A DNA stretch of 64,000 nucleotides from Begonia masoniana (taxonomy: Eukaryota; Streptophyta; Magnoliopsida; Cucurbitales; Begoniaceae): the NCBI GenBank assembly GCA_022432975.1, contig CM039516.1:31326051-31390050 (forward strand), in the 5' to 3' direction. The number at the start of each line of letters is the position of its first letter. Within the stretch, counting starts at the first letter, position 1. Positions 41,493 through 53,839 of this stretch are shown piece after piece. Below the pieces are notes generated by a model. It did no database searches. It was not told the origin of the DNA and was given only the letters and a program-made list of their open reading frames with translations. A program made the position numbers and the translations under genes.

Positions 41493-42831
41493 ATGGCCAA
41501 GACCGAGGAATGCCAGTGAGGTACGGAGTTTCATCGGACTAGCTGGTTATTACAGGAAATTCATCAAGGGATTTTCTGTGATAGCGAAGCCTATGACCAG
41601 CTTAACGAGGAAGGAAATTAAGTTCAGGTGGTCTGAAGCTTGTGAGTTAAATTTTCAAACACTTAAGCAGAAATTGACTACTGCTCCTCTGTTAATATTG
41701 CCAGTTGAAGACGGCAAATTCAGCGTGTACTGTGATGCGTCCAAGGTTGGCTTGGGATGTGTATTAATGCAAGAAGGAAAAGTAGTAGCATACGCATCCC
41801 GACAATTAAAGAGCCATGAAGAGAACTACCCTACTCACGACCTTGAGTTAGCGGCAGTTGTATTTGCACTGAAGGTATGGAGACATCACCTGTATGGACA
41901 ATCATGTGAGGTGTTTTCTGATCACAAGAGCCTGAAGTACATCTTTACCCAGAAAGAGCTAAACATGAGACAAAGACAGTGGTTAGAATTCGTAAAAGAT
42001 TACGATGTTGAGATTAAGTACCACCCGGGGAAAGCCAATGTGGTAGCCGATGCGTTGAGCAGGATGCCGTCTACTATGCAACCGGCCTTGGCTACCATCT
42101 CATTTCCTTTGAGGACAGAAATCCAGAAGTTTGAACTGGAGGTAGTTTCTAAACTATCAGCCGTACTGGCAAGTCTAACGTTACGGCCAACCGTTCTGGA
42201 CCGAATTAAGGAAGCCCAGAAGACCAATTCAAAGGAGATGGCTGATATTGTGAGCAAGTTGCCTATGGCCTCTTCCGAGTTCAGCTATTCGAGAGATGGT
42301 ATCCTGAAGTTCAGAGATAGATGGTATGTTCCGAAGGATGAAGAGTTACGGAAGCACATCTTGTCGGAAGCCCACTCATCTTCTTTCTCTGTACATTCCG
42401 GTAGCACGAAGATGTATCAAGACTTGAAACTTCACTTCTGGTGGCCGAATATGAAGAATGAAGTGGCCAAATTTGTGGAGTCGTGCATGATATGTCAACA
42501 GGTCAAAGCTGAACATCAACGACCGAGTGGAACGCTTCAACCTCTCCCAATCCCCGAATGGAAATGGGAGAATATAACGATGGATTTTGTTGTTGGCCTA
42601 CCAAGAAAAGCTAAGGGCCATAATAGCATTTGGGTCATAGTGGACAGATTGACGAAGTCGGCCCACTTTCTATCTGTGAAGACGACGTACTCCATGGATC
42701 AGTATGCAGAGCTGTATATTAAAGATATTATTAAACTGCATGGCGTTCCTGTGTCGATCGTCTCAGACGTGATCCCAGATTCACTTCCAGGTTTTGGAAA
42801 AGTTTGCAGAACTCTTTGGGTACGAAGTTGA
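41493..42831 (+). pseudogene. pol: Element C RT tail, RNase H and integrase N-terminal part
   Basis: After the 41490 frameshift the frame resumes with [22 protein letters not shown] sequence. RNase H follows ([15 protein letters not shown] with the first Asp, then [19 protein letters not shown] and [11 protein letters not shown]) and the linker [19 protein letters not shown]. Integrase begins near 42350 ([34 protein letters not shown], the HHCC region) and shows the first catalytic Asp ([12 protein letters not shown]). A one-base loss near 42769, just after VSIVSD, shifts the frame through the second catalytic region. Confidence 0.9.
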
Positions 42832-43619
42832 ATTTCAGCACGGCATTTCATCCACAGACTGACGGACAATCTGAGAGAACAATCCAAATACTGGAGGATA
42901 TGCTAAGGTCGTGCGTGCTGGAATTTCATGCTCCTTGGAGTAGATATATGCCACTCGTGGAGTTTGCCTACAACAATAGCTATCAGGCTACAATTGGCAT
43001 GGCTCCTTATGAAGCTCTTTACGGCAGGAAGTGTAGATCCCCATTGTGTTGGGATGAGGTCGGAGAAACCAAGCTTATCGGTCTTGAGATATTACACCAG
43101 ATGTCCGAGGTGATAGCTGCTATCAAACAACGAATAAGGATTGCTCAGAGTCGACAGAAAAGTCATGCGGACCATAGAAGAAGAGACTTAGAGTTTGCTG
43201 AGAGCGATGAGGTATTCTTAAAAGTGTCGCATTTCAAGGGCGTAATGAGATTCGTTAAGAAAGGAAAGCTCAGCCCACGATTCATTGGCCCATTTTCCAT
43301 TTTGAAGCGTGTGGGAAGCATGGCCTAAAGACTACAGTTGCCAGCGTCAATGGATGGGGTCCACAATATCTTCCATGTTTCGATGCTGAGAAAATGTGTA
43401 CGAGATCCAGCTCAGATTGTGAAACAGGTGGACTTTGATATCATGCCGACACTGACATATGAAGAAAGGCCCATACAGATACTGGATACCTCACTCAAAG
43501 TGTTGCGTAATCGTGTGGTACCACTGGTAAAAGTTTTATGGCAAAATCACAATGTGGAGGAGGCCACATGGGAAAGACAAGCGGATGTTAGAGCACAATA
43601 TCCAGACCTCTTTGCTTAG
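42804..43619 (+). pseudogene. pol: Element C integrase C-terminal part
   Basis: The frame carries [20 protein letters not shown] (catalytic Glu), [38 protein letters not shown] and [20 protein letters not shown]. It is stopped by a TAA near 43326 where relatives have Tyr, and continues in frame with VHNIFHVSMLRKC and a tail ending ATWERQADVRAQYPDLF at 43617. The tail resembles the chromodomain-type end of plant chromoviruses, but I cannot confirm a folded chromodomain. Confidence 0.9.
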
Positions 43620-43646
43620 GCAAATTTTGGGGACAAAATTTCTGTT

Positions 43647-43659
43647 AAGGTGGGTGGAA
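43647..43659 (+). other. Polypurine tract of element C
   Basis: AAGGTGGGTGGAA directly before the 3' LTR start. Two T residues interrupt the purine run, so it is a weak but correctly placed tract. Confidence 0.7.
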
Positions 43660-46268
43660 TGTAACACCCGGCATTTTTGCCACGTAATCATTTAAGCGGG
43701 ATTAATTGTATATTAATACAATGAATATTTTCTTTAATTTGTTTGGGCGTCTAATTGGAAAACCAAACTATGTGTAATCAAAACAAACCAATTTGGTTAA
43801 AAATCAATGGAAGGGCAAAGTAGGTAAACAATTAAGGTGGTTGGGAGAAAACCAATGGTTGAGTGACATTTGGCGACTTGGTGAAGAAGCTAAGTTCTTC
43901 CTCTTACGTGAAACCCTCACTTCTCATCTGTTTCTTCCCACTACTCCCTGTTCTTTCTTTCTGGCGATTGTGACAAAATACCAACACTTTGCTTTCCCAG
44001 TTTTTCTTCTGTTTCTTCCAACAAAGGTAACCATCCACGAAAGTTATCAAGTTGAATAGGTTATAATGTGAGTTCTTGTTAGAGTTAAAGATTTCGATAA
44101 TATGGAATAAACTTACTGTTTTGGATAAAAACACGATAGACTGTGTTATGAAGGATTGAGTAGAGTCTGCTGCATATCTTACCAACTTATTAGTTAGCAT
44201 TTCCAGCTATTTAATTCCTTTACATGCGTACTACAGATCCGATCGTTCCAGGGACATTCGAGCATCTTACACCGCAGCAGACAGGTAAGTTCATACGCAT
44301 AGATTCGGCCCTTAAGGCCCTACATCACGGAGGTACTAGGTTTCCTGTTCTGTCGGGTTGTTTTGGGTAGAAATGTTAGAGTTACGTTCTGAAATGTCTG
44401 GCTTAGATTCATTTTCTGCTGTCTTATCTCTGCTGTTTACTTGTTTAAGTTCAAGCACTGTTCATGCATACACGTTTTCTCTGAAAGACATGCAAATGTT
44501 TTCTGTACACTGTTTGAAACTAAATAAGATAAAATCTGACTGAAATGTACCGGTTAAGTGCGGGACGGGGACTGGCCTACTGAAATCTGTTCTAAAATCT
44601 GTTCTGTAAATCTGTTGTGCCTGTCGTGCATTGCATGTTCCCCTATAAGCCCCACTTATACCCCTCTGCCACTGAAACGTAATGTTCTATACTGTCACTG
44701 TATTCTGAAAACTGCATGCATAGCATTTTGCATCACTGCATATATATATATGATCTTACTGAGTTTTAGAATCATAGGTGAACTCTCTGATGTAGGTACT
44801 AAACCCGAACATGAGGACTTTGTGCCTCAGTCTGATGAATAGGTGACTGGTGGCTCGAGCTCTCAGGGGTGGTTGCTGTAGTCAGGCACAAATTCTGTCC
44901 CGAGGTTTAAGTTTTCTGTAATGTCTATATCCGTAAAGTCTTCTGGAATTCTGATCTTGTGTTAAAAACTCTGTAGAAAACTTATGTTCTTGGGAAATTC
45001 TGCAATTTTATGCTAAGATCTGTACTGCCTCTAAGATTTTGAAATAATGTATAGATTCTGTGTCAATGTTTAAAACCGCTGTATTTGACAGTTAAGTTTA
45101 TATTCTAAAGTATTCTGAAATTGTTGGGATATTTTCTGTTAATCTGTGCATGGATGATTTCTAGTTTTAAAGTTATCCATGTAGTTTGTCTTCTGGAAAT
45201 CCATCAATTGTAAAGCATATTTTTTTTCAACTTTGTTTTGAATCGGATTTTGAAGGTTTGAAACCTTTATGCCTTCTGTCGTGAGGTTTTCTGTTTGTAT
45301 GTCTTCATGTCAAAAGTTGTCAAACTCTGCCCCTTTTAGACTATATCATCCGATCACGTCCACTGCTGTTTATGTGTATATCCACCTGTGACGTCATCCA
45401 CCTCCACCGCCCAGTTCAATTATCTCATCCGATGACGTCTTCATCTCATTCGGTGTTGTCTGCTATCTGTATCTTCCGGTTGACGTCATCCATCTTCCGG
45501 CTGACGTCATCACCTCATCTGATCTCATCTGCTGCCTGTATCTTCCCGTTGATGCCATCCATCTTCCAGCTGACGTCATCACCTCATCTGAATTCCGTCT
45601 GCTGTCTGTATCCTCTGCCTGACGTCACCCATCTTCCGGCTGACGTCACCACCTCTTCCGCCCAGTTTTACTCAGCCTCTTCCACTGAATACTGTTCGTC
45701 TTTTGTCGTATCTGAATCCACTGATAGCTTTAATCTTCCGCCTGACGTCATCCTTACTTCTGTCTTTGCAAATGCATCTTCCGCCTGACGTCAGCTCACG
45801 TCTTCCGCCCAACAATATTTTATTGGTTTTTAAACTAAGTCTTCCGCCAGTTCTCTGCCTACGTCTTCCGCCCAGTTTTAAACTTCTTCTGTTTGCCTCA
45901 GTTTATTTCTGTTTTTTCTATTTTTCCTGCTTAATTTCGTTTCTCTTTCTCTGTGATTCTGAAATTTTGTTAATCACCGTAGTCCCTCCCTCTCTGTAAA
46001 ATTTTATGTTTAGGGTTTTGCATTGATAGTACACGTCTTCTGTTATCCAGTATCTTCTGTTTTCTTCTGTCATTTTATTTCTGTTTTCTGTGAAGTTCTA
46101 AAAGTCCAGATGGTTTTCATAACTTGTCCGGTGCATTTGGTAAACGTTTTCTGTTCTTTTGTTCTAGTAATGCTGTCTGTTCTGTTTTTTTAAAAAAAAT
46201 AGTCACCGTTTTCCGATAACTGTCCCGCAGTGACGTCTCCGATCCCAGCCCGGTTTCGGGCTGTCACA
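43660..46268 (+). repeat. 3' LTR of element C (2609 bp)
   Basis: It starts TGTAACACCCGG and ends TTTCGGGCTGTCACA, followed by ATAAC. It lacks a 12-bp duplication and about 14 bp near the end (the ACTCCGATCGGGG region) relative to the 5' LTR. The U3 array at about 45385-45870 holds eight perfect TGACGTCA. Confidence 0.95.
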
Positions 46269-46273
46269 ATAAC

Positions 46274-47840
46274 AAAATGTAGAAGAAAGAGTAAAGTAAA
46301 ATATTTTAATGAGCTTATATAAACCCAGTAAGTAAAACCTTGGTCTATTTATTTTAAACACATATATATTTAAGTTTTATTCAGTTTAAATTGTCGAATT
46401 TCTTTATCTTTTTTCAATTGTCATAAGATTTATTATTTATCTTATATCGTTCTCTTTCTTACACGTCACTTACTGATGGGTCAGCTCATCCTCGTAAATC
46501 CATCAGCCTAGACATTCGAACCAATGTCTAACCCTTAGGTATTAAATAGCTCTACATGTATCCATACTTAACCCGAGTAACCAAAAGTGCACATCTAGAA
46601 TTTTAATTATCCATGTTATATATTGCATTGTTCTAGTATTATTCCTTAAAATGTTATTCTTATTTCACATTTTATTTTTCTACTTCATTCGTCATAATCA
46701 ACTAATTTATTATTATGATTATCAACTACGTTTTTATTAACTAGATAGAATTTATATTTTTCTATCTATCTTCATATAATAATAATGTATATAGCTAACG
46801 AATGTGTTTAAATTCATCAACTAACTATCATATTTACATGTTTTGATTGTTGATTGCGACATGAACAATTAAATTACCCACATCCTACTACATTTTTAGG
46901 GCACGACATTCTCCTCGTGAAGGTAGGTATCAAACACTACAGATGACATATAGTTACAACTCTATTATTATCCACGAAACAATATACCATTGGGTTATGA
47001 TGTTTACCAATGTGCATCTCCATATAGGAAAGATCCCCTAGGGTTCTAACAACGTGCATCTACCTAGCAATCCAAGCAAGTACATTGAGCGCACATGTTA
47101 GCCAAATTGTTATATATATATATATGTCGCTGTGAAACTATTAGAAAGTGTCCATAGAGAAATCATGCTTATCTAGAAAACTGGAGATATTTGGAAGCTT
47201 TGCAAATTGAGGAGATTGCCTAAATCACGCCCAAAAGCTTCAGGATTAAATAACCAATGTCATTTTGCAATAAAACAGACAATTCAATTCAGCATTAATT
47301 TTAGTATCCAGTTTAGCAAAGATTTTAATTTTTCGAGGAGAACAACGAAAGGAGGACTTGGTTATAACAAGCTAGACTTTGAAATTGACAACCAAGAAGC
47401 CTTAGTTTACTGTTTTATTCATTTCTTTTGTCTGATGAACATGTTCAACTCTTTTGCAATGTTTTTCATTTCTTCTATTATGAATTTATTTCCTTCGCTT
47501 CAAAGGTAAAGTACCATACTTTAATATTAAAAAGTACTAGGGATGTAAATTAATTCTCAATTGTTTCTCATACTAATTGCTCATCACTTTTATTACATTT
47601 TTTGTCTACAATATTATGTTACTCATTATCACTAAAAATCATTACTTTTGCTTACATCTTACGTGGAAGTTTAGTTAATTTTGTAGAAAACTTTTATAAT
47701 TTGAGCTTTTTGTGTACCATATTCGATATTTGATCACTGTATTACTTGTTATGATAGTGTAAACTTGTACTTGCAACTATTGATTACAACAAATTTTGGT
47801 GTTGTTTTCCGAGAACAATTTTTATAATTGATTTTTATAA
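46274..47840. other. AT-rich old LTR relic and spacer
   Basis: The first ~700 bp look like the other half of the minus-strand LTR split by element C (ACCCAGTAAGTAAAACC near 46323). The rest is AT-rich, with a TA run near 47113. A 100-codon frame at 47207-47509 has no recognisable motif. I see no gene. Confidence 0.45.
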
Positions 47841-47844
47841 AATC

Positions 47845-48183
47845 ATGAAAATTTCTATGCTTTTTTCTGTCACAAATATCTCGTACTTTGATCCAAAAAT
47901 TGAACATACTTTTCGAGCTTGGAGAATAGTGCTACAACAAAATTTAGGTCAAAACATAATGGCAAATGAAGCTTCGCAACAACCCATCAACAACAGAAAC
48001 ACCCTGATCTGTGACTACGTTATTTCGAGAACATATGGATTAAACTATGAGATCTCGCAACCTATCATTCAAGCCAGGAACTTCAAACTTAAACCTATAA
48101 TGTTACCAATGTTACAAACAGTTTGGCAATTTAGTGGTCAAGCTATAGAAGACTCTCATTTGCACCCTAAAAACTTTAGCTAG
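47845..48183 (+). pseudogene. gag: Athila/Tat-type gag N-terminal fragment
   Basis: A 112-codon frame. From about residue 40 (MANEASQQPINN) it reads like the N-terminal gag region of Athila/Tat-type plant gypsy elements: a YVISRTYGLNYEISQPIIQA stretch where those elements have 'DYLxP...IVRPTIxA', then NFKLKPIMLPMLQ and FSGQAIEDSHLHPKNF ('FGGLPxEDPNAHLxNF' in the family). It stops at 48181 where the domain should continue, and no other part of such an element is nearby. The match is from memory. Confidence 0.6.
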
Positions 48184-49628
48184 ATTAGTCATTCAACACG
48201 AAAGCAACAAAATATATAGAAATTTTTTTTTAAAATAGTTTTTTTAAAAATTTTGGAACCGAACCGAGACCGAATTGTGTTTCACACTTTCGATGTAGTT
48301 TGGTTTCAAAAACTCATTGTTCTAGTTTCATTTATCAAATTAAGAAACCGCAAGTGATAGTTTAGTCCTCGTTCCTGAGCTGTAACACCCAGAATTTTTC
48401 AGTATTACGACTTCGAATTATGCCCAAAAATGGAGAATTTTAATGTAATTTCAAGAATGAAAAATTTTATTAGAACTTTAAAAGTTAAATTGTGAGGCTA
48501 AATTGAATGAGAAATTTACAAAAAAAATTAAACCAACAGGTTATGAAACCATTAGTTAGAAATTAGGATTGAAGGACAAAATGGTAAAATGAGTTAAAAA
48601 ATTTATTATCTCTCTCTCCTCTTTCATTTCACACAGAAACCTCCCTCCCCTCTCTTTTCTCCCCTCACACGCGCGAACCTCTCTCCTCTCTCAGCGCCGA
48701 CGATCCTTCCTCCCCCACACCGATTTTCTTTAATTCCTTCTCTGATTTTGAAGGTTTAAGGTTTGTGAAATGGATTTTAGGATTAGGGTTAGGTATTGTT
48801 GAGATTTTCATGAGTTTTGGCGATTGTTCTAGGGTTCTGAAATTCATCCCTCCCTCTTGAAGAATTGGTTTTAATTTCCTCTTCTTGGAAGTTTGTTGAT
48901 TTTAGGATTTTGATATATTGTTTTATGAATTTTTGGAATATTATTGGATTATTGTTATTGGTTTGATATTGGAATGGAGAGTTATGGATTATTGAATTGT
49001 TGATTTGTTTGGAATTTGAGGATAATGCATAATACGATGAGGTTATGCCAGAAATTTTAAGGAAATGTCATAGGAAATTTAAATTCGTTCGTGCATTGTG
49101 TTTGTGATTGGGTCAATATTGATAATGAAATTGTGATGTTTTAGGTGTTTATGACTCAAAGAAAAGTGCACGAGTTGCTAAGAAATTCCAGGTAAGTGTG
49201 TGTTAGGTGTTCGGCCATTAGGGCCCTACATCTCAAGGGTACTAGAAAGCTATGTCTGATGATTGTTTTGATGTGTTATGTTTTGTTGAGGTTTATATGG
49301 TGATGAGTAGAGTAGAGGTGTTATGTAGTTCTTTGATAGATGACTTTCCTTGAGTATGATTATGTTTATATGTGCATTCATGTTACACGCATAATATTTT
49401 CTCAAAGAAGCATACGAAAATGTTTTTCCTACATGATTTATGTGAAGAAAATGTAAAGAAGAGCAAGAATATATAATGTACATAATGATTAAGCGTGAGT
49501 CGGGCCAGTATGGCCATGATTTTGTCCCTCTCGGGAGACCATGTCACTTGTCTATGTAATGGACCACGAAACCCGTCCGTGAAGACCATGTACACAAACC
49601 CCTGCCTACTCCACCACGAAAGCCCCCT

Positions 49629-49666
49629 CCCCCCCCCCCCCCCCCAAAAAAAAAAAAAAAAAAAAT
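49629..49666 (+). repeat. Poly-C followed by poly-A tract
   Basis: About 20 C with one T, directly followed by 21 A, in the solo LTR at 48381. Such a run is prone to length error in assembly. Confidence 0.9.
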
Positions 49667-50214
49667 CCATGTCAAGTGAAAAGAATAAGAAACAAGTAAT
49701 CAGACATGATTTTTCGAGCATGGATTACATGAGCATTCATTCATATATGTACACCTCTTACCAAGCATTAGTTTTATAGTTTGAACTTTGTGATGTAGGT
49801 GAAGAAATCGAAGGTGAGGAAGTTCACCCTTGAAGTTGATGGATAAGTCAGTTGATGGATGATACTCGTGGCGGGCATTTTGAGCTGGGCAAGGCGATTC
49901 CGACCCGTGGGTTGTGCTCCAAGCAATATTTTGGTACATGTTTATGAAGTAAGAAAAAAGATAGTACATTTTGATGATTTTAGGGATCTGCTTGGAAAAT
50001 TTTATGTTTTGAATCAAATGCTTTGATTAAAGAGTTTTCCACGTGTTTTATGTTTCCGCTACGTGTTTGTAGTTGATTTTATGATTTTGAGTTGGAGATA
50101 TGTTTTGGAAGGATTTTAAGTGGATGTATTAGGTTATAGAAGTTGGATGGATGTTTGATGGATTTTTTATGGAGTGTTATTAGGTGAAAATGGAGAAAAG
50201 AAGGAAAAAGGAAA

Positions 50215-50625
50215 GGAAGTGGCGTGGATGGGCGCACGAGACCGTGCGGCGCGCTTGAGACCGTGCGGCGCGCGCACGAGGCGTGTAGAATGTGCACGCA
50301 GTGTGTCCAGAGCACGCCTAACCTATCGATCGCCCAGCGCGAGCGATCGATCGGCGTCTTGGTGAAAATGCAGGTTGACGACAGAGAGGTTGCCGAACGA
50401 TCGCGTGTTGCGCACGATCAGTCGGCTGAAGCGACGCTTGCAATTGTCGACACCCGAGAGGGTGCCGATCGATTGACCCCCATGCGAGCGATGCACGTGC
50501 TCCAAGTGGGCAACACGCGCGCTCCTGGTGAGCGATGCGCACGCTGCAATGGGGCTACGGGCGCGCGCAAGGCGTGCGCCGACCGTGCGTGCACCGCCCT
50601 ATCCACTTTGGGCTTTTTTTAAACC
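50215..50625 (+). repeat. GC-rich block in solo LTR
   Basis: About 400 bp, GC-rich in AT-rich surroundings, with GCGCGC words and repeated GAGACCGTGCGGCGCGC and CGATCGATCG-type motifs. Overlapping short frames on both strands follow from the GC content and are not genes. Confidence 0.75.
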
Positions 50626-50909
50626 GAACCAGTTTCAAATGATTTCTTCCAAATGACTTCGTAAATATTTTCCACTCATTTTTAAAGAGATTTGAAATTC
50701 CAAAAACCGTTTTAAAGTTTTAACGAAAAACAAAAAATTTCATGTGAAAAATGTAAAGTATATGTCAAGTGACGTGGCGGCCCTTTGGGGTCATTACTTG
50801 AGTAGAACCAACACTTATCCACCCTTAATTATGGTTTCAAAGAGGAAGCTATTTCTAAATTATATTTTAAACTTTACATAAATTATGAGAAAATAAATAC
50901 ATATTTTTG

Positions 50910-51231
50910 TGAGAGTTCAGTGTTCTGCATTCATTTTGAGTTGGCCGAATAGCTTGTTGGATCTCTCATGTGGAATTCGTGTCCAAATAGAAATTGTTAA
51001 GTGTGACCCGAATTCTAATTAGAATGGGTTGGGTCCGTAGTCAATATTAGAGTTTCGTGATTTTTCCTATTTATTGATACTTGAATCACAAAACTCAATT
51101 GTACCGATTTTGATTAGTGATCGTTCTTCTTTGCCCGTGATATTTTTTTCTTTCTAGGATTTCAACATAAATTTGGTGTCCATTATTTTCTCATATTTTT
51201 TTTTTTCAGTTTCTCGTTCGATTTTTCAACA
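50910..51231 (+). repeat. 5' LTR of copia D (322 bp)
   Basis: Starts TGAGAGTTCAGTGTTCTG, ends CGATTTTTCAACA, and is followed two bases later by the PBS. It matches 53840-54079, including GACCCGAATTCTAATT and CCCGTAGTCAATAT-type words. Confidence 0.8.
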
Positions 51232-51233
51232 AT

Positions 51234-51245
51234 TGGTATCAAAGC
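51234..51245 (+). other. Primer-binding site of copia D
   Basis: TGGTATCAAAGC two bases after the LTR end, a tRNA-iMet-type site with A for G at one position. Confidence 0.8.
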
Positions 51246-52079
51246 GAGGTTGAAGGTTTCTGAAAATCAGATTTTTATTTATCGAACGTATCAAATGATT
51301 TTACGGATTTGCAATTTGGGTAAAATTGCAATTGTGAAAAAAAATTAGGAAATAAAAAAAAAATCTTTGTTCTGTTCTTCTCATAAAGAACAAGAATAGA
51401 GGCAGCCCTAGGAGAGTGCTGCCGTCCGACGAGAAAAGATGGAGTCCTAGCCGCTGCCATCTGTGAAGAAGCAGAAAGGGAGAGGGGGCATCGTCCACGT
51501 CGTTGCCCTCCGATCAGAACCCACTATCTTTTAGTCAATTTTTTTATACATAAATTGACTGTCATTCTCGTCACCGACAAGTGCTCCTGTCATTGGAGAA
51601 GAAGAAGAAAGTTTCTGCCTTTCTTCAGAGAAGTCCGCCAATCAAGCTCTGATTTGTTGTTCTCCGGTGTCCTACTGAGCACACCGTCCAGAGAAGAAGA
51701 TTGGCGACTATATAATCTCCTACCAGCCATTCGATAGCCTATTTACCAAAGTTTTGATCTGTTGTGGAACTGTTTTTGGACGAACAGTGAACAAATTCAA
51801 GTTTTCTTGTTTGTGGTGCAAATTTGTGCTTTGGCTAGTCTGATTTAGAGTATTTGTTAAATTTCTGATATTCTGAAATTATTTGGGAGAATTGATTTTT
51901 AGGGCTGAATAATTGATTTGGAAATATTTGTTTTTGGGCAAGACTGTTGGTTCTAGTTATTTTGTTGGATTTCAGATTTGTTCTGAAATTTTCAAGGGAC
52001 TATTTTTGGTTGGGATATCGTTTTTGGATTCTCAACAAATTGAGAATAAGGAGATTTATTCTGATAGTTTGTGGGAGCT
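51246..52079 (+). other. Leader of copia D
   Basis: No recognisable gene between PBS and gag. Short overlapping frames (51555-51737, 51913-52164) show no domain. Confidence 0.5.
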
Positions 52080-52557
52080 ATTTTTGGAATCATGGAGAGA
52101 GCAACTCGAGTCGGATGATCATATTGAACGGCTCCAACTATCATGCGTGAAAATAGAAGATTGATGAGGATCTTCTTTAGGTGAAAGACTATTATATGCC
52201 CGTGTTTGTTGGTGCGAAGCCAGTATGTAAATCTGACATAGAATGAGAGCTATGTCATCGTCAAGTGTGCGGTTACATTCGGCAGTGGGTAGATGATAAT
52301 GTCTTCAACCATGTTAGTGAGGAAAAGAACGCTCAGAGCTTGTGGAAAAAGCTTGAGGAGTTGTATGTTCGAAAGATCGGCAACACCAAATTGTACTTGA
52401 TCAAGCAACTTCTAGAGTTGAAGTACCAAAATGAAAAAACAATGACCGATCACTTGAATTCATTTCAGGGGATGATCAACCATTTGACTAGAATGAAAAT
52501 CAAATTTGATGAAGAGGTTCAGGGGTTGATGTTTCTTGGGACTTTATCAGACTAGTA
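52080..52557 (+). pseudogene. gag: Copia D gag
   Basis: A copia gag domain in at least two frames. The start NGSNYHAWKNRR is near 52130; the open part from 52265 shows GYIRQWVDDNVFNHVSEEKN, AQSLWKKLEELYVRKIGNTK and LIKQLLELKYQNEKTMTDHL. It stops at a TAG (52553-52555) and continues with the zinc-knuckle region in another frame. It resembles the UBN2-type gag of Tork/Tnt1-like elements. Confidence 0.8.
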
Positions 52558-52570
52558 GGAGACATTCAGA

Positions 52571-53242
52571 ATGTCGTTGTCTAACTCCGCTCCAGATGAT
52601 ATTTTGGCTATGGATGCAGTCAAGAGTAGTGTTCTAAACAAGAAGATGAGAAGAAAATTGACGGATTCTTCTTCAGAGTCAGACATCTTATTCACCAAAA
52701 ACAGGGGGAGAAGCCAAAGCAAAGGTCCGAGCAACAGAAACCAAAGTCAAAGCAAGTTGAGAAAATACGAAAACTTTGAGTGTTATCATTGTGGCAAGAA
52801 GGGACACATCAAGAGATTTTGTCAAAAACTTCTTCGGGAGAATCTGAATGCCAAAAGAAAAGATAAAAAGACCGAAGAGGGTGATACAGTCAAGAAGGTA
52901 GTCACGGCCACCGAGAAGTTCTTTACTATGTACGACGGAGACATCGTAAATCTCGCCTGCCAAGATACGAGTTGGGTGATCGATAGTGGCGCTTCGATAC
53001 ATGTCACTTCGCAGAGGGATTTCTTCACATCCTACACTTCCGGTGACTTTGGAAGTGTAAGGATAGAAAATGATGGCGTTACAAAAGCCATTGGTATGAG
53101 AGACGTGCATTTGGAGGCCGACACCAGCAACACCCTGGTTTTGAGATGTGTGAAGCACATCTCGAACATCCGCAAGAACTTCATCTTGAATGGCACGCTC
53201 GACGATGAAGGGTTTTGCAACACCTTTCGTGGTGAAAAATGA
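52571..53242 (+). pseudogene. Copia D zinc knuckle and protease
   Basis: 223 codons. A Ser-rich segment, an Arg/Lys/Gln-rich stretch, a CCHC knuckle (CYHCGKKGHIKRFC, about residue 72), a Lys-rich linker, then the protease with SWVIDSGASIHVTSQRDFF (catalytic DSG). It runs to HISNIRKNFILNGTLDDEG, the usual segment after the protease. It is the longest intact piece of element D. Confidence 0.85.
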
Positions 53243-53839
53243 AAGCTCTCAAAAGGCTCTTTGATTGTTGTGAGGGGGAAAAAAATTCCTCATTGTATGT
53301 ATTACAGGGTTCTACAGTGAGGGGTAATAAGACTGTGAAATTTGTGAATTCACCTCCTAAGAGAAAAGTTGAGAAGACTTAGAAAAAGTCAGGTTCTCAG
53401 GTGAAGTTCAGGTTGGGATTTGAGGGTACATCAGAGATAGTGAGTCAGCCTATTACAGATGTTCAGTCACCTGTTTCAATTTCACGTCGGAATGGTATCA
53501 TCAAAGGCAGAACCATGTGGAAGGTTAAAGCTCTAAGAAGATATGATGAAACTGTGGGTTATGCGTTGAATGTGCTCGAGGGTAACGATTCCTGTGTGCA
53601 GTGTTCAACATGTTCAGATGCAGTTCGTTGCGACAACTCTGATAGTTCAATGATATCATGGAGAAGCAGATGTGATTTCTTCTCAAGTATGTCTCTCAAG
53701 TTTAAGCAGGACTTGAACTTGATCGGTATCAGCTGCTGAACTAGCCCAACAGAGGCTTTTATGGTATAGGATGTTATTTGTAAATATGATTTTGAAGATT
53801 TGTTTCCTTGCACTGAAATTTCTTTGAAAGTGAAGATTA
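53243..53839 (+). pseudogene. pol: Copia D pol remnant
   Basis: After the protease about 600 bp remain where 3 kb of pol are expected. The start continues the pre-integrase region in a shifted frame. From about 53400 the sequence (SRRNGIIKGRTMW, YDETVGYALNVLEG) resembles the linker between integrase and RT in copia elements. The integrase core and all of RT and RNase H are gone. Confidence 0.6.

Larger units (their letters stand above)
36448..46268 (+). mobile_element. Complete Ty3/gypsy retrotransposon C (9821 bp)
   Basis: LTRs at 36448-39080 and 43660-46268, a PBS at 39085, gag-pol between, a purine-rich tract before the 3' LTR, and a perfect ATAAC duplication (36443-36447 and 46269-46273). 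The order protease, RT, RNase H, integrase is gypsy, and the integrase tail has the VFHVSMLRK / EATWER signature of chromovirus-type plant elements, possibly Tekay/Del-like. The LTRs are very similar: seven substitutions in the first ~470 bases by eye. The body has several stops and frameshifts, so it is structurally complete but not autonomous. Confidence 0.95.
48381..50798 (+). mobile_element. Solo gypsy LTR (about 2418 bp)
   Basis: It starts TGTAACACCCAGAATTTTTC. The right end is placed at CTTTGGGGTCATTACT with flanking TGAGT (50799-50803) against TGAGC on the left (48376-48380): a one-base mismatch in the duplication and a final CT instead of CA, both explained by single changes. It shares CGGCCATTAGGGCCCTACAT with the LTR at 18750. 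Inside are a poly-C/poly-A tract (about 49629-49666) and a GC-rich block (50215-50625). Confidence 0.78.

Noticed and set aside
47207..47509. 100-codon frame in spacer
   Set aside because: No recognisable motif; hydrophobic tail from AT-rich DNA. Kept as spacer only.
50224..50622. Overlapping frames on both strands in the GC-rich block
   Set aside because: High GC lowers stop frequency in all frames, and the block lies inside a solo LTR.
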